Positions 17,949-26,026 of a stretch of DNA of 64,000 bases are shown one piece after another. The notes beneath the pieces are model-generated. The model ran no database searches and was not told the origin of the DNA. It worked only from the letters and a program-made list of their open reading frames with translations. Made by a program: the position numbers and the translations under genes. The stretch is from Clostridium algoriphilum (GTDB taxonomy: Bacteria > Bacillota > Clostridia > Clostridiales > Clostridiaceae). The stretch spans positions 62,001 to 126,000 of the forward strand of contig NZ_JAIZZK010000008.1 of assembly GCF_020443705.1 (NCBI RefSeq). Direction: 5' to 3'. The first letter of the stretch is position 1; the number at the start of each line of letters is the position of its first letter.

Positions 17949-19574
17949 TTGAAAAGTATAGCGTCTATTCTAGCAGCTCATTTAAGGCGATGGGGGATAA
18001 AATATGTTTTTGGTATACCTGGAAAACCTATTGTTCCTTTGATTATGGAATTAGATAAGCAAAAAATCAACTTTATATTAAATAAACATGAGGGCGGTAG
18101 TGGTTATGCTGCTTCAGGTTATGCAATGATGAATAGAAAATTAGGTGTGGCAATTGCAACTGCAGGACCTGGTGGAACAAATTTATTAACGTCTGCAGCT
18201 CAAGCTAAGGCTTATCATTTACCAGTGTTGTTTATCACCGGTCAACCACCTATAAGTCATTTAGGCGAGGCCTTAGGTCAGGATTCTACACCCTTTGGGA
18301 CTGACTTAGTTAAAATGTTTCAACCTGTTACTAAATTTAGTGCTCAGGTAGGAAGATCCGACCAATTTAAGCTATATTTACGACATGCATTAGAAAAAGC
18401 TCATTCTGGCGTCAAGGGCCCAGTTCATTTATCTATACCTTTAGATATACTAGTTGAGGAAATAGAAGAATTTGAACTTGATTTACCTAATATCATGTGT
18501 GAATCCATCTCATCTAAACTAGATGAATTTATTAACAAACTTGATAATGCAAAGAGAGCTGTAATTTTGGCTGGCAAAGGTGTTCATTCAAGTTTAGCTT
18601 ATGATGAGTTGAAGAAAGTTGCTGAGCTTTGGAATATACCAGTTATGACAACGCCAGGAGGTAAAGGCACATTCATAGAGAACCATCCATTATCACTTGG
18701 AGCATTAGGACTCGGTGGCACGGAAAGAGCAAGTCAATATATTAAAGATGGCATAGATTTAATGATTGTTATTGGAAGTAAATTATCAGACATGTCTCTA
18801 GTTGATATATCCTCCGAGAACTACCCAAAAGAAGTCATACATTTAGATTATGATCTTACTTTTATAGCCAAATCAATGATAGTGACCACATTACCTATTA
18901 TCGGCGATATTAAGATTAATCTACAATTCTTATTAAATAAAGTTTCAGAGAGAGTAAAAAATAAATATGAAATGTTAAATGAAGAGTTTAAAATTATAAA
19001 GAATAATAGTGATTCTTATATTTCAGCCGTAAAAGCTATAAAAATTATAAGGCAAGAACTTCCTGATGATTCAATTATTTTTGGTGATGATGGCAGTCAT
19101 ACATTTTATGCAATAAAATATTTTAAGATTCGAAAACCGGGTACATTTTTTTTCGATGATGTATTTGGTGCAATGGGACATGCCATAGGCTATTCCATAG
19201 GTGCACAATTAGCAAGAGATGATGCTCACATTATTTGCTTAACAGGCGATGGATGTACTTTTATGCATGGTGCTGAAATGTCAACAGCAGCTAATTATAA
19301 TATTCCTGTTACTTTTATAGTATTTAATAATGGAAGACTAGATATGGTTGATAAAGGAATGCAAAATCATTTAGGCAAGGCCGTAGGGACCACATATAAT
19401 ATACCATTAGATATTGAAAAGTTTGGGCAATCTATGGGAATAAAATCATTTAAATGTCTTAATGAATTTGATTTAAAAGAAGCTCTAGAAATTTCAAAAT
19501 TGCATAACAAAACGATTGTTATAGAGGTTATGGTTGATCCATATGAAATACCACCAACAATAAAAAGGGGCTAG
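17949..19574 (+). CDS. Thiamine-pyrophosphate enzyme, acetolactate synthase/pyruvate oxidase-like
   Basis: The 541-aa protein (TTG start after AAGGTGGG) has the three-domain plan of the POX/AHAS family: PYR domain with the catalytic Glu (NKHEGGSGYAASGYA), a central domain, and a TPP-binding domain with GDGCTFMHGAEMS ... FNN. The active pocket residues differ from those I would expect of a true acetolactate synthase, and no regulatory subunit lies nearby, so the substrate is uncertain (an oxo-acid decarboxylase or related lyase). It follows the GGDEF-EAL gene by 15 bp and is four bases from a CMD-family gene, so the three are probably cotranscribed. Confidence 0.85.
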   Translation: MKSIASILAAHLRRWGIKYVFGIPGKPIVPLIMELDKQKINFILNKHEGGSGYAASGYAMMNRKLGVAIATAGPGGTNLLTSAAQAKAYHLPVLFITGQPPISHLGEALGQDSTPFGTDLVKMFQPVTKFSAQVGRSDQFKLYLRHALEKAHSGVKGPVHLSIPLDILVEEIEEFELDLPNIMCESISSKLDEFINKLDNAKRAVILAGKGVHSSLAYDELKKVAELWNIPVMTTPGGKGTFIENHPLSLGALGLGGTERASQYIKDGIDLMIVIGSKLSDMSLVDISSENYPKEVIHLDYDLTFIAKSMIVTTLPIIGDIKINLQFLLNKVSERVKNKYEMLNEEFKIIKNNSDSYISAVKAIKIIRQELPDDSIIFGDDGSHTFYAIKYFKIRKPGTFFFDDVFGAMGHAIGYSIGAQLARDDAHIICLTGDGCTFMHGAEMSTAANYNIPVTFIVFNNGRLDMVDKGMQNHLGKAVGTTYNIPLDIEKFGQSMGIKSFKCLNEFDLKEALEISKLHNKTIVIEVMVDPYEIPPTIKRG

Positions 19575-19578
19575 TAAG

Positions 19579-19962
19579 ATGAGTATAGATTTCGAAAAAG
19601 GAATTGATGTACTAAAACAAATGACAGATGATGAGGGAATGAAAACAATTAAATATTTACAAGATATATTCCCTGACTTTGGAGAGAAACTCGTTGACTT
19701 TGGATTTGGACAAATATATTCAAGACCAAATCTGGAATTGAAATTAAGAGAGATTGTAACTATAACTGCTCTTATAACGCAAGGCCTATTTGATCAATTA
19801 GATTTCCATATAAAAGCCGCCCTTAAACTTGGGTTAAAACAGGAAGAAATATTGGAAATTATTCTGCAATGTGCAGCTTATGTAGGATTTCCCAAAGCGT
19901 GTAGTGCTCTAGTTGTTGCGGGTGAAACTTTCAAAAATAATAAAAATAGCCACTCTCTTTAA
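19579..19962 (+). CDS. Carboxymuconolactone decarboxylase (CMD/AhpD-like) family protein
   Basis: This small 127-aa all-helical protein matches the CMD family: LKLREIVTITALI, then DFHIKAALKLGLKQEEILEIILQCAAYVGFPKA. The CxxC redox pair of AhpD is absent (only one Cys, in LQCAAYVG), so it is closer to the CMD gamma-subunit type than to alkylhydroperoxidase. It lies four bases after the TPP enzyme gene and likely works with that product, but the reaction is unknown. Confidence 0.85.
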   Translation: MSIDFEKGIDVLKQMTDDEGMKTIKYLQDIFPDFGEKLVDFGFGQIYSRPNLELKLREIVTITALITQGLFDQLDFHIKAALKLGLKQEEILEIILQCAAYVGFPKACSALVVAGETFKNNKNSHSL

Positions 19963-19975
19963 GAGAATGGCTATT
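19945..19975 (+). terminator. Hairpin at the end of the TPP/CMD operon
   Basis: A 15-bp stem with one mismatch (19945-19959 with 19961-19975) overlaps the stop codon of the CMD gene. There is no good T run, so termination may be weak or factor-dependent. Confidence 0.5.
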
Positions 19976-20121
19976 AACTATCGCTTACTCAATTCGTACG
20001 CTATACAATATAATATGCAATGCATGTCTAAAAAATTCTATACTTTAAATATATTAATATTGCGGTATCATTTTTAATTAACTTACGTATAATATACTAA
20101 ATAAATCTAAGGAGCGATGTT

Positions 20122-20286
20122 ATGTCAAAAATTGAAATAAAAGATAATGAGGCTGAGAAAAGTATTGAATTAGATGACGTAAATACTAAAAAAATTTATA
20201 CTGGTGAAAATGATGAAGAGGTTTTAAATTGTGAGGGAAATCCCTGCAACTTTGTATACGATGAAGACACAAGTGGGACTGATTAG
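20122..20286 (+). CDS. Small acidic hypothetical protein (54 aa)
   Basis: The ATG at 20122 follows AAGGAGCGATGTT, an excellent ribosome site. The 54-aa product is strongly acidic (about 16 Asp/Glu), has no hydrophobic segment, and contains the pair CEGNPC near residue 37. A terminator lies about 115 bp downstream. No family recognised. Confidence 0.65.
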   Translation: MSKIEIKDNEAEKSIELDDVNTKKIYTGENDEEVLNCEGNPCNFVYDEDTSGTD

Positions 20287-20362
20287 TTAGTTAACTTGTT
20301 ATTACTCCTACAACATATAAGATTTGAATTTTTTAAAATATAATAATGGCGCGCCAAAATTG

Positions 20363-20394
20363 AATATATGAATCCAGATAAATTTTCATATATT
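20363..20394 (+). other. Stem-loop between small ORF and terminator
   Basis: AATATATGAA (20363-20372) pairs with TTCATATATT (20385-20394) around a 12-nt loop. A GC-rich palindrome TGGCGCGCCA lies just before it (20347-20356), unusual in this AT-rich spacer. It may be a processing or stability element of the small-ORF transcript. Confidence 0.4.
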
Positions 20395-20400
20395 AACAAT

Positions 20401-20462
20401 AAAAAGGTGTTCTTAGTAAACTGGTTTTTATTAAATCCAGTTTACCTTGAACGCCTTTTTTT
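20401..20462 (+). terminator. Long intrinsic terminator
   Basis: Two stacked stems, GTAAACTGG/CCAGTTTAC and AAAAAGGTGTTC/GAACGCCTTTTT, are followed by T residues. This probably ends the small acidic ORF transcript. Confidence 0.85.
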
Positions 20463-20514
20463 AATTAGACTCTTTTCTATTATATTACATTAGTCTAGAA
20501 TGGGTATAAAAAAG

Positions 20515-20535
20515 AGGATCCTATTATAGGATCCT
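20515..20535 (-). terminator. Terminator overlapping the sigG stop codon
   Basis: AGGATCCTA (20515-20523) pairs with TAGGATCCT (20527-20535). The minus strand continues into a T run (CTCTTTTTT). Confidence 0.8.
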
Positions 20536-21307
20536 AAACATACTTTCGCATGTGTTTTAGTGCAGTTTTTTCAAGTCTGGATACCTGTGCTTGTGATATA
20601 CCTATTTCATCAGCCACTTCCATTTGGGTTTTTCCGTCGAAGAACCTTAAATTGAGAATTAGCTTTTCTCTGTCCTTTAATTTTTTCATGCCTTCTTTTA
20701 TTGATATATTTTCAAGCCAACTATCATCTAGATTTTTAGTATCTTTTATTTGATCCATTACATAAATCTCATCTCCACCATCGTGGTATATTGGTTGAAA
20801 TAAAGATACAGGATCTTGTATAGCGTCTAGTGCAAATACCACATCTTCTCTTGGTAATTCTAATTCTTTTGCTATTTCAGTAACTGTTGGTTCTTTATTG
20901 TTCTCATTTACCAATCGATCTCTAACCTGTAATGCTCTATATGCAATATCCCTTAATGACCTACTAACTCTTATTGAGTTGTTATCTCTTAAGTATCTCC
21001 TAATTTCCCCAATAATCATAGGAACTGCATATGTTGAAAACCTAACATTTAAACTAAGATCGAAATTATCAATGGACTTCATTAAACCAATACAACCTAC
21101 TTGAAATAAATCATCTACATTTTCTCCTCGATTATTAAATCGCTTAATAACGCTTAAAACTAGTCGTAAATTTCCTTCAATAAATATGTCCCTGCAACCA
21201 TGCTCACCATTTTGTATCCTAAATAGTAACTCTTTCATCTCTTTTTCTTTCAATTTAGGTAATTTCGAAGTATTTACCCCACATATTTCTACTTTATTGA
21301 ACATCAT
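20534..21307 (-). CDS. sigG: Forespore sigma factor SigG
   Basis: The 257-aa protein shows the SigG N-terminus KVEICGVNTSKLP, region 2 (ENVDDLFQVGCIGLMKSIDNFD, RFSTYAVPMIIGEIRRYLRD), region 3 and region 4 (TQMEVADEIGISQAQVSRLEK). SigG drives late forespore genes. In many clostridia sigG follows spoIIGA-sigE; here neither is next to it, and the upstream gene is divergent. Two in-frame ATGs (21307 and 21304) are possible starts and the ribosome site is weak, which would fit tight or coupled control of sigG. Confidence 0.95.
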   Translation of the reverse strand: MMFNKVEICGVNTSKLPKLKEKEMKELLFRIQNGEHGCRDIFIEGNLRLVLSVIKRFNNRGENVDDLFQVGCIGLMKSIDNFDLSLNVRFSTYAVPMIIGEIRRYLRDNNSIRVSRSLRDIAYRALQVRDRLVNENNKEPTVTEIAKELELPREDVVFALDAIQDPVSLFQPIYHDGGDEIYVMDQIKDTKNLDDSWLENISIKEGMKKLKDREKLILNLRFFDGKTQMEVADEIGISQAQVSRLEKTALKHMRKYV

Positions 21308-21531
21308 AAGGCCATCATTCCCTTCAGAGTAATTGCATTAAAATTATGTCCTTATAATTTACCTTTTATACTACAGACAACCCTACAATATTAAATTAAT
21401 TTTTTGCCGTTGATTTTACTGACTTTAGAGCAATGCAAAATAGTTGTAAAGTTTGAATTTTTTCTAAATATACTAAAGGTATAGGTATAATTTTACATGC
21501 AAATCCTATAAATCTATGAGGAGGTAATAAT

Positions 21532-21912
21532 ATGGTAATTTCGATCTCATTTAATAACATTTTAATATTTGTGATCTCTATTTTAAGCATTACTTTACTA
21601 ATATATTTAATTGTGGTAGTAAAAAACATAAATAGTGTCACAAAGGATGTTAAATATATATTTACTAAAGATAAAAATAGTATAGACAATACTATTACAT
21701 CATTACCTAAAATAGCATCGAACATTGAAACTTTAACTGAAGACGTAAAAGAAGGGGTTCATTCCATAATAGTTACTTCTAAGGACAGCGAGGAAAACAA
21801 AGCTCAATCATCAGTTTCAACTGCAAAAAAAGTTGAAGTTGCATTAGATTACGTACTGATATTTAGTGAAATAGTCAAAGTGGGAATAAATTATTTCAAG
21901 AAACCTAAATAA
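21532..21912 (+). CDS. Small membrane protein with one helix and a polar tail (DUF948-like)
   Basis: The ATG follows GAGGAGGTAATAAT. The 126-aa product has one strong N-terminal membrane helix (about 9-30) and a polar segment with a coiled-coil-like pattern (VVKNINSVTKDVK, NIETLTEDVKEG), ending in a basic KKPK. This plan resembles DUF948 envelope proteins, but I assign it only tentatively. The gene is divergent from sigG. Confidence 0.7.
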   Translation: MVISISFNNILIFVISILSITLLIYLIVVVKNINSVTKDVKYIFTKDKNSIDNTITSLPKIASNIETLTEDVKEGVHSIIVTSKDSEENKAQSSVSTAKKVEVALDYVLIFSEIVKVGINYFKKPK

Positions 21913-21959
21913 ATGTACATTATTAATACAAAGTTATACTAGGTTTGCAAACAAACTAA

Positions 21960-22009
21960 AAATAGCTGTTTCAAAACAGAAAGTAATCTCTGTTTTGAAA
22001 CAGCTATTT
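21960..22009. terminator. Bidirectional terminator with 21-bp stem
   Basis: Positions 21960-21980 and 21989-22009 form a perfect 21-bp stem with an 8-nt loop. It separates the convergent genes ending at 21912 (+) and 22014 (-). Confidence 0.9.
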
Positions 22010-22013
22010 AGTA

Positions 22014-22097
22014 TTATTTTTCTATTGGTACTGCATAATATAAGCATACTGAAATTCCTATAACAATTAATAACCCTAAAATTGTGGGTAACCCCAT
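22014..22097 (-). CDS. Single-helix small membrane protein (27 aa)
   Basis: The ATG at 22097 follows AAAGGGGTGGAG. The 27-aa peptide is almost wholly one hydrophobic helix (LPTILGLLIVIGISVCLYYA) with a short polar end. The stop is adjacent to a strong terminator, which supports a real transcription unit. Too short for standard gene callers; function unknown. Confidence 0.6.
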   Translation of the reverse strand: MGLPTILGLLIVIGISVCLYYAVPIEK

Positions 22098-22292
22098 AAT
22101 CTCCACCCCTTTTTTCTTTTAATCTACTATAGATATTATTACCATATTTTATAATTAAATACAAATCGCTCCACATTATTGCATACTTATTTTATTTTTT
22201 TTCCTTAATAGAAAACTTAAGAGTAGAATATTTGTGAATTGGTTAAAATTAATGTATGTGTTTAATTTAAGTAAATTGTGTGGGAGGCATAA

Positions 22293-23387
22293 ATGAAAAA
22301 TGAAGCTATTTCTGAAAGACAAGCAACTATATTAATAATACTTTTCTTACTTGGGAATTCTCTTTTGATAGGATCTGGGAATCAGGCAAAACAAGATGCC
22401 TGGATAGCAATAATTATTGCTATCCTATGTTCTATTATACTGGTACTTATGCTTTCTAGACTTTTATCTTTATATCCCGGAAAAGATTTTTTTGATATAC
22501 TTCAAATCGTCATGGGTAAGTTCATAGGGAAAACTTTAAGTATACTAATGATATATTTTTTCTTTCATGATGCGGCCTTAATTTTTAAAGTCATAGCAGA
22601 ATTCACCTATACTTTAGTTTTAGATAATACACCTATAATATTACCAATGTTTTTCTTTGCTGTGCTCGTCATATGGAGTTTAAAAGCAGGTATTGAAGTC
22701 TTAGGAAGATGGGCCGAGTTGTTCAGTTGGATTATAATTTTTATAGTTATAACTGTGCCTGTATTATCAATTCCACAAATGGATTTTAGCAGATTAAAAC
22801 CAATACTAAGCAATGGTGTAACTCCCTTGTTAAAAGGTGCTTTTTCAAGTTTTACTTATCCCTTTGGTCAAATCATAGTTTTTACAACGGTATTTTCAAA
22901 TATATCTAAAGTGAAAAATTACAAAAAAACCTTTATAGTAAGCTTAATTATAGGTGGAGGACTTATAGTTTTAACGGTGTTAAGAAATCTTTTAGTATTA
23001 GGTAGTGAAACCGTATCTGTATTATATTTCCAATCTACCATGGCAGTAAGCCTTATTAGCCTAGGTGGACTTCAAAGACTTGAAATGACAGTAATTATTG
23101 TATTTTTCGTGTGTGGATTTATTAAAGTAAGTATAACTACTTTTGCAGTTTGCAATGGAATTACAAAGGTTTTTGGATTTGATGATTACAAATTTATTGC
23201 AACACCTGTAGTTCTTCTAATGTTAAACTTCTCTTTTTTTATTACCCAAAGCACCAATGAATCGAATTTCTGGATTTCAAATATATGGCAATATTTTTCC
23301 TTTCCTTTTGAAGTTATAATACCTTTAGTTATTTTTATTGTGGCGGAGATTAGAAGTAGAAAATCTACACACGTCAATGCAACTTAA
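22293..23387 (+). CDS. GerAB/GerKB-type germinant-receptor permease subunit (orphan)
   Basis: This 364-aa protein has ten or so hydrophobic segments and the look of the spore-permease family: ISERQATILIILFLLGNSLL at the N-terminus and a C-terminal FIVAEIRSRK. GerB subunits sit in the spore inner membrane with GerA and GerC subunits and help sense germinants. Neither partner gene is next to it, so this is an orphan B subunit that would need partners encoded elsewhere. GGGAGG lies seven bases before the ATG. Confidence 0.9.
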   Translation: MKNEAISERQATILIILFLLGNSLLIGSGNQAKQDAWIAIIIAILCSIILVLMLSRLLSLYPGKDFFDILQIVMGKFIGKTLSILMIYFFFHDAALIFKVIAEFTYTLVLDNTPIILPMFFFAVLVIWSLKAGIEVLGRWAELFSWIIIFIVITVPVLSIPQMDFSRLKPILSNGVTPLLKGAFSSFTYPFGQIIVFTTVFSNISKVKNYKKTFIVSLIIGGGLIVLTVLRNLLVLGSETVSVLYFQSTMAVSLISLGGLQRLEMTVIIVFFVCGFIKVSITTFAVCNGITKVFGFDDYKFIATPVVLLMLNFSFFITQSTNESNFWISNIWQYFSFPFEVIIPLVIFIVAEIRSRKSTHVNAT

Positions 23388-23404
23388 TTAGTAAATGTAA
23401 AAAT

Positions 23405-23441
23405 AAGCCATATGTTGGATATTAATTCCATCATATGGCTT
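23405..23441 (+). terminator. Hairpin between convergent gerB-type and racemase genes
   Basis: AAGCCATATG pairs with CATATGGCTT, with an inner TGGA/TCCA extension. The flanking T tract is weak. Confidence 0.6.
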
Positions 23442-23453
23442 CAGTTGAGAAAA

Positions 23454-24164
23454 TCATGAATTATCGGTACTTGTATGTAAGTAATATTTTATGATGCTTT
23501 CAACATGTATTTGGGTGGTATTAAAAAAAGGTATACCTAATTCGCTTTTTGTAAGTATTAATGGTAATTCTGTACAGCCAAGTATTACTCCCTCAATTGA
23601 GTTATCTTGCATCATTCTTCTAATTATATCAACCAATCCTTTTCGGGTTTCATCAAGAAAGTTACCAAGTTCGATCTCAGTCATTAGCTTATTATTTATA
23701 TAACCCTGATCTTTTTCATTTGGAACATATATCTGTATATTATTTTTATTACATGCTCTTTGATAAAATTCACTTTCCATGGTGAATTTTGTTCCTAGTA
23801 AACCAACCCTTTTAGCCCCTATTTTTTCAATATGATTGCATGTTTCATCTACAATACTTAATAGTGGAATAGGTGATAATTCATTAACTCTGTCAAACAC
23901 TATATGAGGAGTATTAGCAGAAATAAATCCAAAATCTGCACCTGCTTTATGTAGCACTTTGATGCCATTAACTAACCACTCGACAAGAACATCCCATTGT
24001 TTATTTTCTACTAATTTCAGGAGAATGTTAATATCCATACTGTAAATAATAATTTCAGGACTACTTTCATTATTCGTTTCATGCCTATACGTTTCTATAA
24101 GCAACCGATAATATTCCAAAGTGGACTCTGGTCCAAAACCACCAATCATTCCAATTTTATTCAT
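23454..24164 (-). CDS. Aspartate/glutamate racemase family protein
   Basis: The 236-aa protein has the family start KIGMIGGFGPEST and the second active-site motif GCTELPLIL. The first motif reads SANTPHIVFD, so the position of the first catalytic Cys (CNT.H) is Ala. A two-base racemase mechanism would need another residue there, so activity may be limited or different. The ATG follows CAGGAGG. It may act in amino-acid supply for wall synthesis or germination; this is inferred from the family. Confidence 0.88.
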   Translation of the reverse strand: MNKIGMIGGFGPESTLEYYRLLIETYRHETNNESSPEIIIYSMDINILLKLVENKQWDVLVEWLVNGIKVLHKAGADFGFISANTPHIVFDRVNELSPIPLLSIVDETCNHIEKIGAKRVGLLGTKFTMESEFYQRACNKNNIQIYVPNEKDQGYINNKLMTEIELGNFLDETRKGLVDIIRRMMQDNSIEGVILGCTELPLILTKSELGIPFFNTTQIHVESIIKYYLHTSTDNS

Positions 24165-24310
24165 AAACTTTCCTCCTGTTTTATAGAATATAATTTAACC
24201 TTATTAATTCTCAATTAAATACCTATTTGACTTATTGCTTATCAATATTGTACCATTAGATACTATTTATATAAACTTGTGGAATATATTAATACAGACT
24301 TATAGTTTTA

Positions 24311-25168
24311 TTATATGGTTGGTTCTAAATCCATTAAGAATTTTGGTAATCCCAATACTTGCATTACACTTATTACAACCTGATTGATGGATGCATCTAT
24401 ATTAGTCTGCCCGCTTTCGTCATATATAGGTTGATGCGCATCTACCAATGATATCATTGTACTTCCTAAATAATCTTTCAAATAATCAATGCAGGGTTGT
24501 ACCTTCTCTATGTAGAATTGATATCTACTCTCTAAACTTTTTTGTGTATCGTCAATTCTCCCCCTGCTTAAAACCCTAACTTTCATTTGCTCTTTAGTTA
24601 TAAAAAGATGAAGAACCTTTATTATAGGTATATTTAATTTGTTAAGTGTTTTTAGTAATTCTTGTCCAGCATTTACTGTTCGGGGATATCCATCTAAAAT
24701 AAATATCCCTTTATGTAATTCTGGCGAACTTTCTAACAATGCATCTATAATCCTCTCGGTCCATTCATCCGGTATCAATAATCCATTTGCCACACAAAAC
24801 TCTAACCAGTCAAACTGTGAAACAAAGTTATTAGCCAAATCTAAGAACGATATTATATCGTTATGATAATTTTCTGCCTTTTTCATAACTCCATGTCCAT
24901 TTTTCTGTATATCCGAGATTGAAACATCCTTACTTATATTGTATTTTTGTCCCAATGTAATCATAAACTTTTCATCTTCTTTTGCTTTAATAACTGTTTT
25001 CCGCAAAATGTCTCCCATCGATAAATGTCTTATCTTTGGAATAGATAAAAACTTACATAATGCTTTAGCAATTTCTCCCTTGCCACACCCAGAAGGCCCT
25101 GTAAGAATTATTACACCGTTTCCATCAACTCTGACTTTTTCAACGGTAATCTTTATATTTTTTTTCAT
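24311..25168 (-). CDS. Adenylate-kinase-like nucleoside monophosphate kinase
   Basis: The 285-aa protein has a P-loop GPSGCGKG (about residues 24-31), a lid/NMP region and the family motif LDGYPRTVNAGQELL (about 165). A later RGRIDDT ... RYQFY stretch matches the adenylate kinase Arg/Asp pattern. At 285 aa it is longer than housekeeping adenylate kinase (about 215), with extra sequence before the DGYPR motif and at the C-terminus, and it has no Cys-rich zinc lid. It is probably an accessory kinase. AAGGAG precedes the ATG. Confidence 0.8.
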   Translation of the reverse strand: MKKNIKITVEKVRVDGNGVIILTGPSGCGKGEIAKALCKFLSIPKIRHLSMGDILRKTVIKAKEDEKFMITLGQKYNISKDVSISDIQKNGHGVMKKAENYHNDIISFLDLANNFVSQFDWLEFCVANGLLIPDEWTERIIDALLESSPELHKGIFILDGYPRTVNAGQELLKTLNKLNIPIIKVLHLFITKEQMKVRVLSRGRIDDTQKSLESRYQFYIEKVQPCIDYLKDYLGSTMISLVDAHQPIYDESGQTNIDASINQVVISVMQVLGLPKFLMDLEPTI

Positions 25169-25302
25169 AATCTTCTCCTTGTTATTTGACCTTTTATGTT
25201 TAAATACAAAAGTACCTTAGGGTAGATTTTTTTCATTACTATTAATTCTAAAATATTCATAACAGATCCAAAAGGTTACTTATAATTAAATACAAATCAA
25301 AA

Positions 25303-25330
25303 AGCATACAACATAATTATGTTGTATGCT
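25303..25330 (-). terminator. Terminator from a 28-bp perfect palindrome
   Basis: AGCATACAACATAA is followed at once by its exact inverse complement. The minus strand then runs into TTTTT. It lies 38 bp past the stop of the next gene. Confidence 0.8.
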
Positions 25331-25368
25331 CTTTTAATTTTAAACTTAGGGTACACTGCTCTATTACA

Positions 25369-25593
25369 TTATTCCATTGTATCTGCAGTATTTGATTCAA
25401 CATCATCATTCATAATAGCCACATTAGCTAAATCAGCGTTTGTAAGACTATCAGCGTGTTTTTTATCAGTAAAGTCAGTAAAGTCAGTATTTGATTGTCC
25501 TGTTACTTTTGATTCAGCATCATTAGCTATTGCACTCATATTATCATTTGAAATATCAGTGTTTTTTTTTGTTTTTTCTACTTTAATACTCAT
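25369..25593 (-). CDS. Small polar hypothetical protein (74 aa)
   Basis: The start is the ATG at 25593 with AAGGAG eight bases upstream; an in-frame upstream codon at 25611 overlaps the ribosome site. The 74-aa product is rich in Asp, Asn, Ser, Thr and Lys, with a repeated TDFTDFTD stretch, and looks disordered. No family recognised. Confidence 0.6.
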   Translation of the reverse strand: MSIKVEKTKKNTDISNDNMSAIANDAESKVTGQSNTDFTDFTDKKHADSLTNADLANVAIMNDDVESNTADTME

Positions 25594-25690
25594 AATTATT
25601 CTCCTTTTCAATATCGAAATTACACTGTGTTCATTCGGTGTATTAATAGTGTACCCATTATATTAAAAAAACACCCTCTCGGATGTCTTG

Positions 25691-25879
25691 CTAAATTTTA
25701 CAATTAATATTATCTAAAACTTCTTTATATTTTAAATCTTTTAAATACTTTTGTTCATATAATTGTTGTGTATGTTTTATTATTTTGTCTTTGTCTATTT
25801 CACTTAAAACTGCTAACGATAATCCCATAAGTGTTACTATTACGATAAAACCAAAAATAAATGTAATTATAATAATCAC
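25691..25879 (-). CDS. Small single-pass membrane protein (about 62 aa)
   Basis: One N-terminal membrane helix (residues 1-28) precedes a charged tail (DKDKIIKHTQQLYEQKYLKD). The only standard start is the GTG at 25879, which overlaps the AAGGGGTG ribosome-like sequence, so the real start is unclear and may be a non-standard ATT. Function unknown. Confidence 0.5.
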   Translation of the reverse strand: MIIIITFIFGFIVIVTLMGLSLAVLSEIDKDKIIKHTQQLYEQKYLKDLKYKEVLDNINCKI

Positions 25880-26026
25880 CCCTTTAAGTTATTAATATTA
25901 TTATACCATATTTTGTAAACTTATACAATTAGTGAAAGTATTATATGAAAATGTTAAAATAAAAATAATAATATCGCATATTACAGTGCTTTTTTATACT
26001 TATTCAAAGTAGAAATGGAAGTGATT

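Noticed and set aside
20347..20356. GC-rich palindrome TGGCGCGCCA as a special site
   Set aside because: A single 10-bp palindrome without repeats or nearby context; noted within the stem-loop entry only.
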